Positions 9,201 to 18,177 are shown, counted from the stretch's first letter. The stretch is 64,000 nt of DNA from Gilliamella apicola (GCF_003202915.1 NZ_QGLP01000004.1:806001-870000), one strand, 5' to 3'. The notes: generated from the sequence alone by a model not told the origin. A program made the numbers and translations.

Positions 9201-10882
9201 AATAACGCTTGATGGCGAAAGCTGATTCGATTATTTTGTTTACTAAGTAGTCCTACTGAAAGGCAAGCATCAAGTTGTTTTTTTGTACTTGCATCAAGTG
9301 TATGTTCTGAAATTGATAGTTGTGATGAACCACTCATCAATGAAACTATCGTATTGATAAATTCCGAAGCTGATTGTTCATTGATACCAAGTTTATTAAT
9401 GTTATCTAATCTATCTTCCAAAAAATTCTTAATTAATTCTAATTTACTACTAAACTGAGGTGCTTTTTGGTTGCGTTGAGCTATTGCTAAATATATTCCC
9501 AACCATAAAGGAATTTTTAATATCTCTTGTTTTTGTGCAGAAAGCGAACTAAAAGTTTCATAAGGGGAAATTAATGGTTTAATAGTATCTTCATCTAAAA
9601 GTGTTAACTTGATGTCAAAACGATCCTCTTTGACACTTTCTAACCATTTAGATAAAGCAATATCTTCATTTAAATCAAAGTCCCTTGACGCCAGAACGAT
9701 GCTAATATCTTTTCCTTCTTTTCTTAATCTTTGAACTTGATCCACCATTTTACGACAGATTTCTAAAGCATTACTCGAATGAGTGCCAGTCCATCTTATG
9801 GCATCAAGTTGATCAAGAATAAATACGATTTTTTTTTGTGAAGAAAATTTACTGCAACTTCCGATTGGACAATAAGGAAAACCTAGCGACTTACCAAACT
9901 CATTAATATTATTTTCGGGACGGCGTCTATCTAATCGAATCGGTACTGAAATAATTTTGTTTGTCGTTAAGTAATTATGTAATTCCAACAGTAGCACACT
10001 TTTTCCACTGCCTGCTTCTGCTGAAATTAGAGTAATGGCATGACTTTCAATTGAGTTAATAACTGAAGTTAATTCACCTCTTTTAATTAATGTCTCACTA
10101 ATAAGAAAAGGTTCTATTGATTGTTGAAATTCATCAGATAAAGAAGTGATTACCGTTGATATTCTATCATCATCAGGAATAATTTTGGGTTCAAAACCAT
10201 TGTCTTTTAAATCAGTTAATAAATCGGTTGCGGTTATTGTTTGTCGTAATTTATTGAAATTTTCAGGATAGTTTTTTAGAAAAGCGATAAGTTTGCTAGG
10301 ATCATCCGTAAATAAATTACCAGCTCTACTCTCAAGTTCTTCTATGGTTTTAATATTTATATCATAAGCAATAATATGAAATTTTTGCAAAAAATTTATA
10401 GCCTGTTGTAAATCTGATTCAACTGCAGCATTAAAATTCAAATATTGGCAAATAGTATTAAAATCTTTGATCCGCTCTTGACTGACATTGATTTGGTATT
10501 TTAAAAAATCCTTGGGATTATTGCTATTAAGTGCACTTATTCTAAGATCATTGATCTTTTTACATGGTAATGGTGATATTAAGTGGTATTCGCTTTGATC
10601 ACGTTGAATTTGGAATAGAGCATTTTTTAAAATATTATACTCATTGAGTTTAGAAAGAGTCCAATATTCGCTATTACCTGCACCAATTTTACATTGGTAG
10701 TATCGTTTTGTGCCATCCTTAAGTTCGGTTATGACATCAACACCTACTTCATCATCACCAATAGGTTCAACAATCACCCAATTGACTTTTTCTTCAAGTA
10801 AAAGAAGTAATTGATAGGCTATCCAATTTGCTTCATATCGATGTCCAATTTTTTCAGCGAATCCACCAGCTTCTGACGCCAT
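6242..10882 (-). CDS. Large nuclease-STAND NTPase, Avs/NACHT-like antiphage protein
   Basis: A 1546-aa single-gene protein in three parts. Residues 1-105 look like a PD-(D/E)xK nuclease of the Cap4/DUF4297 type: a YE near residue 17, GDDEVGVD ending at Asp49, and YYQCK with Gln63 and Lys65. Residues 280-420 form a P-loop NTPase: Walker A AEAGSGKS (288-295), Walker B IVFILDQLDAI (352-362) and a sensor-like VLASRD (396-401), in STAND style. The remaining 1100 residues are helical and repeat-like, as expected of a sensor that recognises a phage protein. In Avs proteins ligand binding drives oligomerisation and activates the N-terminal nuclease; here that is inference. It stands alone on the minus strand and is more AT-rich than its neighbours, consistent with acquisition. 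It could instead belong to another nuclease-NTPase defence family. Confidence 0.65.
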   Translation of the reverse strand: MASEAGGFAEKIGHRYEANWIAYQLLLLLEEKVNWVIVEPIGDDEVGVDVITELKDGTKRYYQCKIGAGNSEYWTLSKLNEYNILKNALFQIQRDQSEYHLISPLPCKKINDLRISALNSNNPKDFLKYQINVSQERIKDFNTICQYLNFNAAVESDLQQAINFLQKFHIIAYDINIKTIEELESRAGNLFTDDPSKLIAFLKNYPENFNKLRQTITATDLLTDLKDNGFEPKIIPDDDRISTVITSLSDEFQQSIEPFLISETLIKRGELTSVINSIESHAITLISAEAGSGKSVLLLELHNYLTTNKIISVPIRLDRRRPENNINEFGKSLGFPYCPIGSCSKFSSQKKIVFILDQLDAIRWTGTHSSNALEICRKMVDQVQRLRKEGKDISIVLASRDFDLNEDIALSKWLESVKEDRFDIKLTLLDEDTIKPLISPYETFSSLSAQKQEILKIPLWLGIYLAIAQRNQKAPQFSSKLELIKNFLEDRLDNINKLGINEQSASEFINTIVSLMSGSSQLSISEHTLDASTKKQLDACLSVGLLSKQNNRISFRHQALFDYHVGLALFQAGIQSPQTLLNHIGNYEEQTLTKREHLKYTLTMLLDHSEKAFCNCAEAILFNNNIRFHLKILVLNTIKEIKRIKQPIKLLIHKILETPELVDKFLNITCVSNITIISYLCEQRIIENWLKSDNEKLINHAIQLLRSTSTVEPDLIINNLTDFIGKSDLWNQRVYSTLPLRAAEDSDELFEFRKQLFNYGYVPHYIDWNILIKIKPLRAFYFIKIVMEHYKNIVHKDSCLHASNNINNATNLYYWDNEDIEEIKQLSQFIPNLLIELILNYLSSIFKSDCDSSTDEWLIDDRYMNNGFASSFRKGLIIILENSGKQLYQQSDTLFDIISPYMKKDNKVIAHLIAKLLLNLSPEYADQVISWLLESPNERLTCGNGSEEPIWLLPGELINKFSPFCCNELFKQLEEKIYNFPKTKSITEIEIQLKYTRNGIYLSYWGELQYFLLPALDKHRISLESKQLIGVLNRKFSSYTSSDFCENYTPIGGVITSPLPKNHKLSNKAWRKIVLSSKIPLKINRLFQITDDLASEASIRQFSRSLMESVTKEPDRFAQFSLTLPRNIDPQYIDAIFDGLAVSNNQQNNSDEKETCPISLIEQVIFHFNRTECEYSLVQLIKSRAERYSKPVIDLLIDLAKNSSNPEAGKLSVRSIKDEDSINNANADSLTSKMLNCVRGIAYLAISKIFWHNQEFALQHLGIIDNAINDNHPAVNIAAVSLLAPILNYNNDYAHQKFIELCHKDLRMTCANEAYRFFNQGFEIKYQSQYIDLVIKMANSHIDEVKELAGIQIYARWFFNDLFIQQQQYLLQDAILKKGCVSMLCQLLRQDNYNDKIHKIENIYQVLLNDDDINILKRIGGCINYENYWKKPNIDKLFNLFISSKAAIYCFEDLVYYLNKTPKSLISFGQPIFKLLETFIQHHDKTNFYVNEDHLINFLQRLYDEALEDEDYNTINTCLDIWDSLLKSDIPSVNSAIDKLDTGLLN

Positions 10883-11111
10883 TATTTTATATCCTAAATC
10901 TTTTCCAATCCTATAAAATATGAGCTCATTTAAATTATTTTCAAGGAAATTTCGATTAAGTTTTTTTCAAATATTGATTATGACCTAAATTTAATGAATA
11001 CTATTTTTATTAATGATCATACTTTTATAAACAATCTGATTTAATAGTTATATTGAAGAAATTACATTAATATAATGTTGTTTATTTCATTGCAAAAGAT
11101 AACAACCGGTT

Positions 11112-11567
11112 ATGATAAATTTTAATTTGCAATCATGGCAAGAGGAGATGAGTGGACTTACTTTTGAGTTTGCTTTACCCACTTTTAAAGATGAATGTAG
11201 AAGTAAAACGTCAAAATATTTAGCTGAAAGTGCATTTAGTTTTATTGAAGGTGTATTTTTTTATCATCTACCTAATTATCAGAACTTTGGTCATTGGGGA
11301 ACAACCGAAGTGAGTAAACAACATTGGTCTCATATCAGACTAGTATTGCAAAAGTTGAATAATAAACTTGAACAAGCAGAGTATTTCCACCAGTTAAAAA
11401 CCGTTTTGTATGATTTTCAATTCATTTTCGATGAAGATTGGCGACAAGATATGGTTATAAAATTTGCCGAATACAAAGTTAACCTCTCTCAGATGATTAG
11501 CCAGATTATTGAGTGGTTTGATGAAAATATACAAAAATATAATACTGTCTTTATTAAAGGTATTTAA
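11112..11567 (+). CDS. Hypothetical 151-aa protein
   Basis: Not recognised. It is a soluble, aromatic-rich protein with predicted helices and no signal peptide or membrane segment. Notable stretches are WGTTEVSKQHWSH and a C-terminal SQMISQIIEWFDENIQKY helix. It is divergent from the nuclease-NTPase gene across a 229-base AT-rich gap and convergent with yccS, whose stop lies only 10 bases beyond. There is no clear Shine-Dalgarno before the ATG. It may be part of the same acquired island as the nuclease-NTPase, but no functional link is visible. Confidence 0.6.
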   Translation: MINFNLQSWQEEMSGLTFEFALPTFKDECRSKTSKYLAESAFSFIEGVFFYHLPNYQNFGHWGTTEVSKQHWSHIRLVLQKLNNKLEQAEYFHQLKTVLYDFQFIFDEDWRQDMVIKFAEYKVNLSQMISQIIEWFDENIQKYNTVFIKGI

Positions 11568-11577
11568 AACTGTTCTA

Positions 11578-13722
11578 TTAGACGCTTTGATTACTCAATT
11601 TACCAATAAGAGACATTATTTCTGGCAGAATATCTAAAATTAAAGCTAATTGCTGCATTACCAGTAGATCATTATTGATTTGATCATCATTAAACGACAA
11701 TGATTCAATATAACTGGTAACCACTTTTTTTAGGGCTTGATATTCACCATCGATTTTTTGGCTACTTAAAATATTAATTATATATACCGACACATCATCA
11801 AAAAGCTCAAGCGTGTGGGTAGAAATACTTTTATCGCGATGAGCACCGAGCGTCGATAAATAACTAATAAACGTATGATTAAGTGTTAATAATCGGAAAC
11901 CTTGTTCAATGACATCTGGTTTTACATGAGGCTCTTTGGTCATTAAGCTGATTAAGGATGATAAATCGGCATTACTGTCATGAGCAGCTCGTCGCGCAAC
12001 TCGATATTTAGGATCATTGGTTTTGCCAGATACATATTGGCTTCCAATTAACGCTAAGTAATGACTATCATCATGGCAAACTCGATCGAGTAATTTAGGC
12101 AAATTTCTAAACTTCCAATCCGGCCAAATAAAACTAACAGCCAACCAAGCAATAAAACAACCAATTAATGTGGCAATAATGCGCGAAATTGCTACCGAAA
12201 CACTGCTTTCACCAATCAAACTAAAACTAAAGAACACCAATAAAGTGATAAAAGCGGTCGCATAGGCGTATTGTGAATTCTTAAATAAGAAAAACAACCA
12301 ACCGGTCAAAATTATTAATACTAATTGCGCTTCAACACTTGGGAATAAATAAGTTAATGGGATACCGACAACAATGCCTAAAACCGTGCCGATCACCCGT
12401 AATTTTAAGCGGTATTTTGTGGTCGAATAGTTAGGCTGACAAACAAACAGGCTGGTTAAAATAATCCAATAACCATGAGAAAGATGAGAAAAGTAAATCA
12501 CCATGTAACCAATAAAAAGTACGATACTCATACGAATTGCATGACGAAATAGTGATGATTTTAGCGTTAAATTTTGCTTAATTCTTGCAAAAATATCATG
12601 GAAGCGAGTTAGCTCTTCATCAATTAATTGATTATCTTCTTGAGCTTTAGACAGATGTTGCTCGGTATCAATATTGGCCAATAATAAATCGATGGCGAGC
12701 AAATTTTGGTGAAGATTTTGCAGCGACTTTATTAATAACAAATTGGCATTAGATTGTTGTCGATACTGAACGATTGCTTCTTCAAGATAAGTAAAATAAC
12801 GAGCAAATAACGGATCATGATGATAAGTTTGATTTAATTTAATCGAAACCGCTAGCTTGGCACAAGCTTTAGCTTGTAAATTTAGAATTCGTGCAAAACG
12901 AAATAATAGATCACTATGTTTAAAGTGTTCACTGAGCGCTTGATAATCACCATGAGATGAACTCGCTCGCTCATGAATATCTTGGGCAACAAAATAATAG
13001 CTTAACATTTTCCTGATATAAGCTTGTCCACGAAATCCTTTCAAACGATTAAACAGCGAACGCTTAGCATCGTTAAACACCTTAATCACTTGAGTATTGC
13101 TTTCCGTTAACTCAAGAGTTTGCCGTTTAAAACCTTCCGATTCATCAGGATCGAACATAGCGGCTTTGGCATCAAGATAGAGTGATAGTTTTATAAAACA
13201 ATTTGTTAGCGTTTGTTGAGTTGTGCGAATTGGTTGCACAATCGACTCAATTAATGAAACCACATTATACCAAAGTGCGCCCAATAGCAGAAAACAAGGA
13301 AGGGTATAGTTATCTTCAAACAAATTATGCCCAAGCATGGTATAAGCGGCAATCAACAACGAACCAAAAGCTATCACCCCGTAACGTTGCCCAAGCGAGC
13401 CGAGCATGATGAACATAAATGTTGAACTCACTAAACCAACAATAAACAGTAGAGGAAAATCAAACAATAACTCAACGGAAAACGTTGCAATCGCAAAGCA
13501 AACTAGTGTAAGCAAAATATTAATACAGCGACTCAACAAACGAGTATCAATTTCAGTCAATCCAGCGGCAACCACACCTAAAGTAAGCGGAATTACCAAC
13601 GAGACCGAACCAAAATACCATGGTACTAGCGTCGAGCCAGTTAAGCTCATTAGCATACGAATACTAAATAGCAAATTACTGCTATAAAACACTTTGCGTA
13701 AAGATATGATAAAAGAATGCAC
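11578..13722 (-). CDS. yccS: FUSC-family inner membrane protein YccS
   Basis: A 714-aa integral inner membrane protein matching YccS of E. coli in length and layout. A first cluster of hydrophobic helices (about residues 15-150, including STLVPWYFG, VIPLTLGVVAA and LGSLGQRYGVIAFGSLLIA) precedes a roughly 240-residue cytoplasmic domain. A second cluster follows (about 395-530, with HGYWIILTSLFVCQPNYSTT), and then a C-terminal helical domain. This is the fusaric-acid-resistance / aromatic-acid-exporter type fold. No substrate is established for YccS. It is a monocistronic minus-strand gene; its upstream 430 bases are non-coding. Confidence 0.85.
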   Translation of the reverse strand: MHSFIISLRKVFYSSNLLFSIRMLMSLTGSTLVPWYFGSVSLVIPLTLGVVAAGLTEIDTRLLSRCINILLTLVCFAIATFSVELLFDFPLLFIVGLVSSTFMFIMLGSLGQRYGVIAFGSLLIAAYTMLGHNLFEDNYTLPCFLLLGALWYNVVSLIESIVQPIRTTQQTLTNCFIKLSLYLDAKAAMFDPDESEGFKRQTLELTESNTQVIKVFNDAKRSLFNRLKGFRGQAYIRKMLSYYFVAQDIHERASSSHGDYQALSEHFKHSDLLFRFARILNLQAKACAKLAVSIKLNQTYHHDPLFARYFTYLEEAIVQYRQQSNANLLLIKSLQNLHQNLLAIDLLLANIDTEQHLSKAQEDNQLIDEELTRFHDIFARIKQNLTLKSSLFRHAIRMSIVLFIGYMVIYFSHLSHGYWIILTSLFVCQPNYSTTKYRLKLRVIGTVLGIVVGIPLTYLFPSVEAQLVLIILTGWLFFLFKNSQYAYATAFITLLVFFSFSLIGESSVSVAISRIIATLIGCFIAWLAVSFIWPDWKFRNLPKLLDRVCHDDSHYLALIGSQYVSGKTNDPKYRVARRAAHDSNADLSSLISLMTKEPHVKPDVIEQGFRLLTLNHTFISYLSTLGAHRDKSISTHTLELFDDVSVYIINILSSQKIDGEYQALKKVVTSYIESLSFNDDQINNDLLVMQQLALILDILPEIMSLIGKLSNQSV

Positions 13723-14151
13723 GTTATTGAGTGTTCGAAGTGAATTAATATAATTAAGATAAGAATACTATAATCTTTAAATCAAACAAAGCTTCTTTCT
13801 TTTTTATCAGCTAATAATGATATCTTTAATTTATGATTGAATTATGAAACAACAATTAATTATTTAAATCTTATTTTATATTTATTACTGTTTTTATTAC
13901 CTTCATAAATTTATTTGTATGTTCTATTTTAAATTATTGGATGTTTAAAAATTGATTGTTGTCATATTTAAAACCTTAATTTCACAGTAAAACTTCGCGA
14001 TAATTTTTACAAAAGTTTATAATTCAAATAAAAAACGTTACTTCGTTTATACTAGTTAATAAGATTAAAGCGAAGCAAAAAAAGCCAATTGAGAGGTTGC
14101 AAATAAACATAGACAATGCACTGCATTGCCTGTGTTTATATTTAAAAACGA
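13723..14151. other. 429-bp intergenic region upstream of yccS
   Basis: No ORF or RNA gene is seen. The region is very AT-rich and should hold the yccS promoter (minus strand) and, at its right end, a long hairpin at 14103-14139 that probably ends the lexA-linked transcript coming from the right. Confidence 0.5.
14103..14139 (-). terminator. Long hairpin downstream of the lexA-linked membrane gene
   Basis: ATAAACATAGACAATGCA (14103-14120) pairs with 14122-14139 over 18 positions, with two mismatched positions that can pair as G:U or A:C depending on strand. It starts 13 bases beyond the stop of the 125-aa gene. Read on the minus strand the following bases begin TTTGC, so the T-tract is short and a Rho-independent terminator is likely but not certain. 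Confidence 0.5.
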
Positions 14152-14529
14152 TCAGTTAATGATTAAATCATCAGCAGGAACGCCACCATCATGACTACCA
14201 TTATCTTTTGCACCTGGTAACGCACGCGTGCGATCAATTGGTAAGTAGTTGCCATTAGAGGTTTCGATTTGACATTCGCTCCAAAAAATAGAATATTTGG
14301 TGTTTGCATGCATACTTTCACCGCGGAAATAACATTTTGCCGCGTTGTATAAGTCATTTCGACAAATAAGTGCAATTAATAACCAAACGCTCACAACGCC
14401 AATGGAAATCCATTTTAAATTGTGCCACAAAAAAGACCAAAAACCTTGTTTTCGGATACGACAGTAAGCGAAAACTAATAAAATAACTCCGACGAATCCT
14501 AAAAATTCATATAACCAAAATAACCACAT
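14152..14529 (-). CDS. Small membrane protein downstream of lexA, unknown function
   Basis: A 125-aa protein, not recognised. Two hydrophobic helices lie at about residues 3-25 and 38-58, separated by a basic loop (RIRKQ), followed by a roughly 65-residue polar tail with several Cys and a conserved-looking GNYLPIDRTR. A strong Shine-Dalgarno (TAGGAG) sits 6 bases before the ATG. It starts 51 bases after lexA on the same strand with no convincing terminator between them, so it is probably co-transcribed and under the LexA boxes at 15217-15252. A membrane protein induced with lexA could be an SOS checkpoint or repair accessory, but that is inference from position only. Confidence 0.65.
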   Translation of the reverse strand: MWLFWLYEFLGFVGVILLVFAYCRIRKQGFWSFLWHNLKWISIGVVSVWLLIALICRNDLYNAAKCYFRGESMHANTKYSIFWSECQIETSNGNYLPIDRTRALPGAKDNGSHDGGVPADDLIIN

Positions 14530-14580
14530 ATTGTTATCTCCTAAGCAACAATTAGTAGGTATTTTATACTAACTTTAGGA

Positions 14581-15207
14581 TTACATCCACGAACCATTAC
14601 GAATAATACCAACAGCAATACCTTCAATAGCAAAACTTTGTTGCTCTAAATCGATATCGATTGGTGCAAATTCAGGGTTTTCAGCAAGAAGTTTTACATG
14701 TCGACCCTTTTGTGATAATCGTTTAACCGTGACTTCATCATCAATGCGTGCCACAACCACTTGGCCATTTTTTACATCTTGGGTTTTGTGTACAGCAAGC
14801 AAATCACCATCTAAAATACCAATGTCTTTCATTGACATACCTTGGACTCTTAATAAAAAGTCAGCTTGTGGTTTAAATAGTGCAGGCGACATTTGGTAAT
14901 GACTTTCAATATGTTCTTGTGCCAAGATTGGTGATCCAGCGGCAACTTTACCAATAAGTGGGATTCCTTCAAATTCCGATAAGTTTTCAGGTTGTTCCAA
15001 TAATAAACGAATACCTCGTGATGATCCGGCTATCATTTCAATCGCCCCTTTTTTAGCTAATGCTTTAAGATGTTCTTCAGCAGCATTGGCTGATCGAAAT
15101 CCTAATTTTTGAGCTATTTCCGCTCGAGTAGGTGGCATTCCGGTAGTTTGAATGTTTTCTTTAATTAAATCATAGATCTGTTGCTGACGTTCGGTTAATG
15201 GTCTCAT
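14581..15207 (-). CDS. lexA: SOS repressor LexA
   Basis: A 208-aa repressor and self-cleaving serine protease. The N-terminal winged helix contains [17 protein letters not shown] and [14 protein letters not shown]. The autocleavage site Ala-Gly is in KVAAGSP (Ala90-Gly91), the catalytic serine is in GMSMKD (Ser125) and the lysine in VTVKRL (Lys162). The frame also offers a TTG two codons upstream, but the ATG at 15207 matches the usual N-terminus (M-x-x-LTxRQQ) and has AGGA at proper distance. RecA-DNA filaments trigger cleavage and induce the SOS regulon. Two operators lie just upstream, so it represses itself and the small membrane gene behind it. Confidence 0.97.
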   Translation of the reverse strand: MRPLTERQQQIYDLIKENIQTTGMPPTRAEIAQKLGFRSANAAEEHLKALAKKGAIEMIAGSSRGIRLLLEQPENLSEFEGIPLIGKVAAGSPILAQEHIESHYQMSPALFKPQADFLLRVQGMSMKDIGILDGDLLAVHKTQDVKNGQVVVARIDDEVTVKRLSQKGRHVKLLAENPEFAPIDIDLEQQSFAIEGIAVGIIRNGSWM

Positions 15208-15216
15208 AATCAATTC

Positions 15217-15232
15217 CTGTTTTTATATACAG
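15217..15232 (-). promoter_or_regulatory. LexA operator (SOS box 1)
   Basis: Perfect CTGT-N8-ACAG palindrome with an AT-only centre, 10 bases upstream of the lexA start. Autoregulatory site. Confidence 0.92.
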
Positions 15233-15236
15233 ATAC

Positions 15237-15252
15237 ATGTGATTATATACAG
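15237..15252 (-). promoter_or_regulatory. LexA operator (SOS box 2)
   Basis: ATGT-N8-ACAG, one mismatch from consensus, 20 bases from box 1. The paired arrangement resembles that of E. coli lexA. Confidence 0.8.
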
Positions 15253-15480
15253 CTAAATAAACAAAACAACTGTTTTATCTGATTTTTTTGTTAATTGATG
15301 TTAAAAATTACAAAAAAAGATTAGATTTACGAGTTATATCGCAAAATGAGATGATATTTTTTATAAAAGTGCTATCTCAATAATAATTGAGTTTGGTGAT
15401 TAAATTGTCTGATCAGCCTTAGGGCTATTGATAACATTATTTTAAGGATAGATTGTTATATATTCTGTTGTGAAGTTGTA

Positions 15481-15489
15481 TGTTATAAT
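15481..15489 (+). promoter_or_regulatory. Extended -10 promoter for coaE operon
   Basis: TGTTATAAT gives a TGn-extended consensus -10 (TATAAT 15484-15489), 33 bases before the coaE ATG. The -35 is weak (TATTCT at 17 bases). It is the only good promoter seen before the coaE-zapD-yacG-tsaD run. Confidence 0.55.
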
Positions 15490-15522
15490 CTTCATCAGTT
15501 GTCTTTAGTTGGAATTTAGATT

Positions 15523-16137
15523 ATGTCTTATATTGTTGCACTTAGTGGTGGTATTGCTAGTGGTAAAAGTACCATCGCCAATCTATTTGCTCAATTAGGT
15601 GTGCCAATTATTGACGCTGATGTGATTGCTCGTCAAGTGGTTGCAATAGGAACCCCTGCTTTGACGCAAATAGTTAAGCATTTTAGTCAAGAAATCTTGT
15701 TAACAAACGGTGAGTTGGATCGCAGTCAGTTGAGGGAAATTATTTTTAATAATGATCACGAAAGATTATGGTTAAATAATTTATTGCATCCCATTATTGC
15801 ACAAGAGACGCAAAGACAGTTTGCCGAGCAGACAGCACCTTATGTGATTTGGGTAGTGCCATTATTAATTGAAAATAATTTACAACAATTGGCAAATCGG
15901 ATTTTGCTAATAAATACACCGGAAGAGTTACAATTAGAGCGCTTAATTAATCGAGATGGAATCAGTGAGTCATTAGCAAAAAGAATGATAGAAACACAAG
16001 TATCTTTAACCGATCGTTTGCCATTTGCAGATGATATTATTGTTAATGATGGTAATTTAGCAGCATTAACAGTTCAAATTGATCATTTACACAAGCAATA
16101 TTTACATAACTCAAAAGTTAAGAATAGCTATGAATAA
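15523..16137 (+). CDS. coaE: Dephospho-CoA kinase
   Basis: A 204-aa cytoplasmic kinase that phosphorylates the 3'-hydroxyl of dephospho-CoA in the last step of coenzyme A synthesis. The P-loop GGIASGKS spans residues 9-16, followed by the family marker DADVIARQV and the C-terminal LINRDG. Length is normal. It opens the coaE-zapD-yacG-tsaD run, overlapping zapD by 8 bases. A coaE-zapD-yacG arrangement is standard in enterobacteria. Confidence 0.95.
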   Translation: MSYIVALSGGIASGKSTIANLFAQLGVPIIDADVIARQVVAIGTPALTQIVKHFSQEILLTNGELDRSQLREIIFNNDHERLWLNNLLHPIIAQETQRQFAEQTAPYVIWVVPLLIENNLQQLANRILLINTPEELQLERLINRDGISESLAKRMIETQVSLTDRLPFADDIIVNDGNLAALTVQIDHLHKQYLHNSKVKNSYE

Positions 16138-16867
16138 TATTATTTTTGAACATCCATTAAATGAAAGAATGCGTACTTGGTTACGTATTGAGTTCTTACT
16201 TAATCAGTTATATTTAAATCGCCATTTTCAACAAACTAATGCGTTATTGTTTTTTCATTTATTATCAGAATTGTTAGAAATTATTGAACGTAATGATATT
16301 AAGGGCGATTTACTTAAAGAACTTGAAGTCCAAAAACAAAAACTTTTATCTTGGATCGAACTTGATGGCGTTAATAAAGAGTTACTTAATGAGATGATTG
16401 AAAGATATGATCTTTACTTAACTCAATTTGATTCAAATTTACGCTTAGGTCAAGTTTTGAAAGATGACCGTTTTATTACGGCAATACGGCAACGTTTAAT
16501 GATACCCGGCGGCTGTTGTAGTTTTGATTTGCCTTTGTTCCACTTATGGTTGAATCAACCTCAAGAAGTACGTAATAAACAAGTTGATAAATGGTTACAG
16601 AATTTTGCTTTGCTTGATGAACTTTTAAAAACATGTTTACAGTTTATTAGGCAGTTAGGGGAGTTTCATTCCTTTATTTATACCAATAACTTTTTTCAAG
16701 AAACGAATGGCGAGGTAAATTTGATTCGGATTCGTGTTGCTTTAGATAAAAATACGTATCCACAAGTTTCTGGTCATATGTCTCGTTATAGTATTCGTTT
16801 TTTACCGCTTCATGCTGGCGACTATACCAATAACGATGCAATAGAATTTGAACTTGCATGTTGTTAG
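16130..16867 (+). CDS. zapD: Cell division protein ZapD
   Basis: A 245-aa cytoplasmic protein that cross-links FtsZ filaments at the division septum. The N-terminus IIFEHPLNERMRTWLRIEFL is the clear ZapD signature, and RLMIPGGCCSFDLP and GEFHSFIYTNNFFQ follow. The frame is open further upstream to 16079, but the ATG at 16130 gives the family N-terminus and overlaps the coaE stop by 8 bases, so translational coupling is likely. Confidence 0.93.
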   Translation: MNNIIFEHPLNERMRTWLRIEFLLNQLYLNRHFQQTNALLFFHLLSELLEIIERNDIKGDLLKELEVQKQKLLSWIELDGVNKELLNEMIERYDLYLTQFDSNLRLGQVLKDDRFITAIRQRLMIPGGCCSFDLPLFHLWLNQPQEVRNKQVDKWLQNFALLDELLKTCLQFIRQLGEFHSFIYTNNFFQETNGEVNLIRIRVALDKNTYPQVSGHMSRYSIRFLPLHAGDYTNNDAIEFELACC

Positions 16868-16892
16868 CTAACTATTATTTAAGAATGTTCAA

Positions 16893-17111
16893 ATGAATAA
16901 CAATACCATTACAATTGTAAAGTGTCCTGCCTGTCACAAAGATGTTGAGTGGTCCGAAAAAAGCCCATATCGCCCATTTTGTTGTAAACGTTGTCAACTC
17001 ATTGATTTAGGTGATTGGGCGACGGAAGAGCATCGTATTGCTGATAAAGAACTGACTGAACAAGATCTTTGGAGCGAGGACGAAATTTCCGATCTAATGA
17101 GTAAACATTAA
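16893..17111 (+). CDS. yacG: DNA gyrase inhibitor YacG
   Basis: A 72-aa zinc protein with the four cysteine ligands in CPAC (Cys11, Cys14) and FCCKRC (Cys30, Cys34), followed by DLGDW. YacG binds GyrB and blocks DNA binding by gyrase. The acidic C-terminal tail is typical. Its stop overlaps the tsaD start (TAATG). Confidence 0.92.
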   Translation: MNNNTITIVKCPACHKDVEWSEKSPYRPFCCKRCQLIDLGDWATEEHRIADKELTEQDLWSEDEISDLMSKH

Positions 17112-18121
17112 TGAAGATTTTAGGCATTGAAACCTCTTGCGACGAAACTGGCGTTGCCATTTATGATGACAAGCAAGGACTTATCGCAAATCAACTCTAT
17201 TCACAAATTAAATTACATGCTGATTATGGCGGTGTTGTGCCTGAATTGGCTTCGCGCGATCATATACGTAAAACTGTACCATTGATTGAAGCTGCGCTAA
17301 CACAAGCAAATTTAAAGGCAAGTGATATTGATGGTGTAGCTTATACCGCTGGACCTGGTTTAATCGGGGCCCTGATGGTTGGAGCCTCAATCGGGCGTTC
17401 ATTGGCTTATGCATGGGGGGTGCCTGCAGTTGCAGTACATCATATGGAAGGTCATTTATTGGCACCGATGTTGGAAGATAATCCACCAGCGTTTCCTTTT
17501 ATTGCTTTACTGGTTTCTGGGGGGCATACCCAATTAATTAAAGTTACAGGTATTGGCGAATATGCGCTTCTGGGTGAATCAATTGATGATGCCGCAGGTG
17601 AAGCGTTCGATAAAACTGCAAAATTATTGGGATTAGATTATCCCGGCGGCGCAAAATTATCCAAACTCGCTGAACGAGGGAATGTAAAACGCTTTCATTT
17701 CCCAAGACCGATGACCGATAGACCAGGGTTAGACTTTAGTTTTTCCGGTCTGAAGACTGCTGCGGCTAATACTATTAATCAGCAAAAGCAGGATCTTGAT
17801 GAACAAACTAAAGCCGATATAGCAAGGGCATTTGAAGATGCATTAGTCGATACTTTGTTAATTAAATCACGTCGTGCATTAGATCAAACTGGTTTTAATC
17901 GCTTAGTCATTGCCGGTGGTGTTAGTGCCAATAAGACTTTGCGTGGTAAACTAACTCAATTAATGGCTGAACGAAAAGGACAGGTTTATTATCCTCGATT
18001 GGAATTTTGTACTGATAATGGTGCGATGATTGCATATGCGGGTATGATTCATCTTAAAGCATCACAATTTGCAGATCTTGCTATTGAGGTTAAACCAAGG
18101 TGGCCGTTAAGTGAGTTGTAA
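17111..18121 (+). CDS. tsaD: tRNA t6A threonylcarbamoyltransferase TsaD
   Basis: A 336-aa ASKHA-fold enzyme that transfers the threonylcarbamoyl group to A37 of ANN-decoding tRNAs, working with TsaB and TsaE. Visible motifs are GIETSCDET (5-13), the metal-binding HHMEGH (110-115), LVSGGHTQL and [10 protein letters not shown]. Length matches the family. It overlaps yacG by one base; an attachment to the coaE-zapD-yacG run is unusual compared with E. coli, where tsaD is next to rpsU. A hairpin follows 57 bases downstream. Confidence 0.97.
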   Translation: MKILGIETSCDETGVAIYDDKQGLIANQLYSQIKLHADYGGVVPELASRDHIRKTVPLIEAALTQANLKASDIDGVAYTAGPGLIGALMVGASIGRSLAYAWGVPAVAVHHMEGHLLAPMLEDNPPAFPFIALLVSGGHTQLIKVTGIGEYALLGESIDDAAGEAFDKTAKLLGLDYPGGAKLSKLAERGNVKRFHFPRPMTDRPGLDFSFSGLKTAAANTINQQKQDLDEQTKADIARAFEDALVDTLLIKSRRALDQTGFNRLVIAGGVSANKTLRGKLTQLMAERKGQVYYPRLEFCTDNGAMIAYAGMIHLKASQFADLAIEVKPRWPLSEL

Positions 18122-18177
18122 ACGAGGGATAATTTCTAACTTAATAACTCAATGATTGAACTTATTACACTTTATTA

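Noticed and set aside
13203-13687. Two plus-strand frames within yccS
   Set aside because: They are shadows of a well-supported YccS coding region and lack ribosome binding sites.
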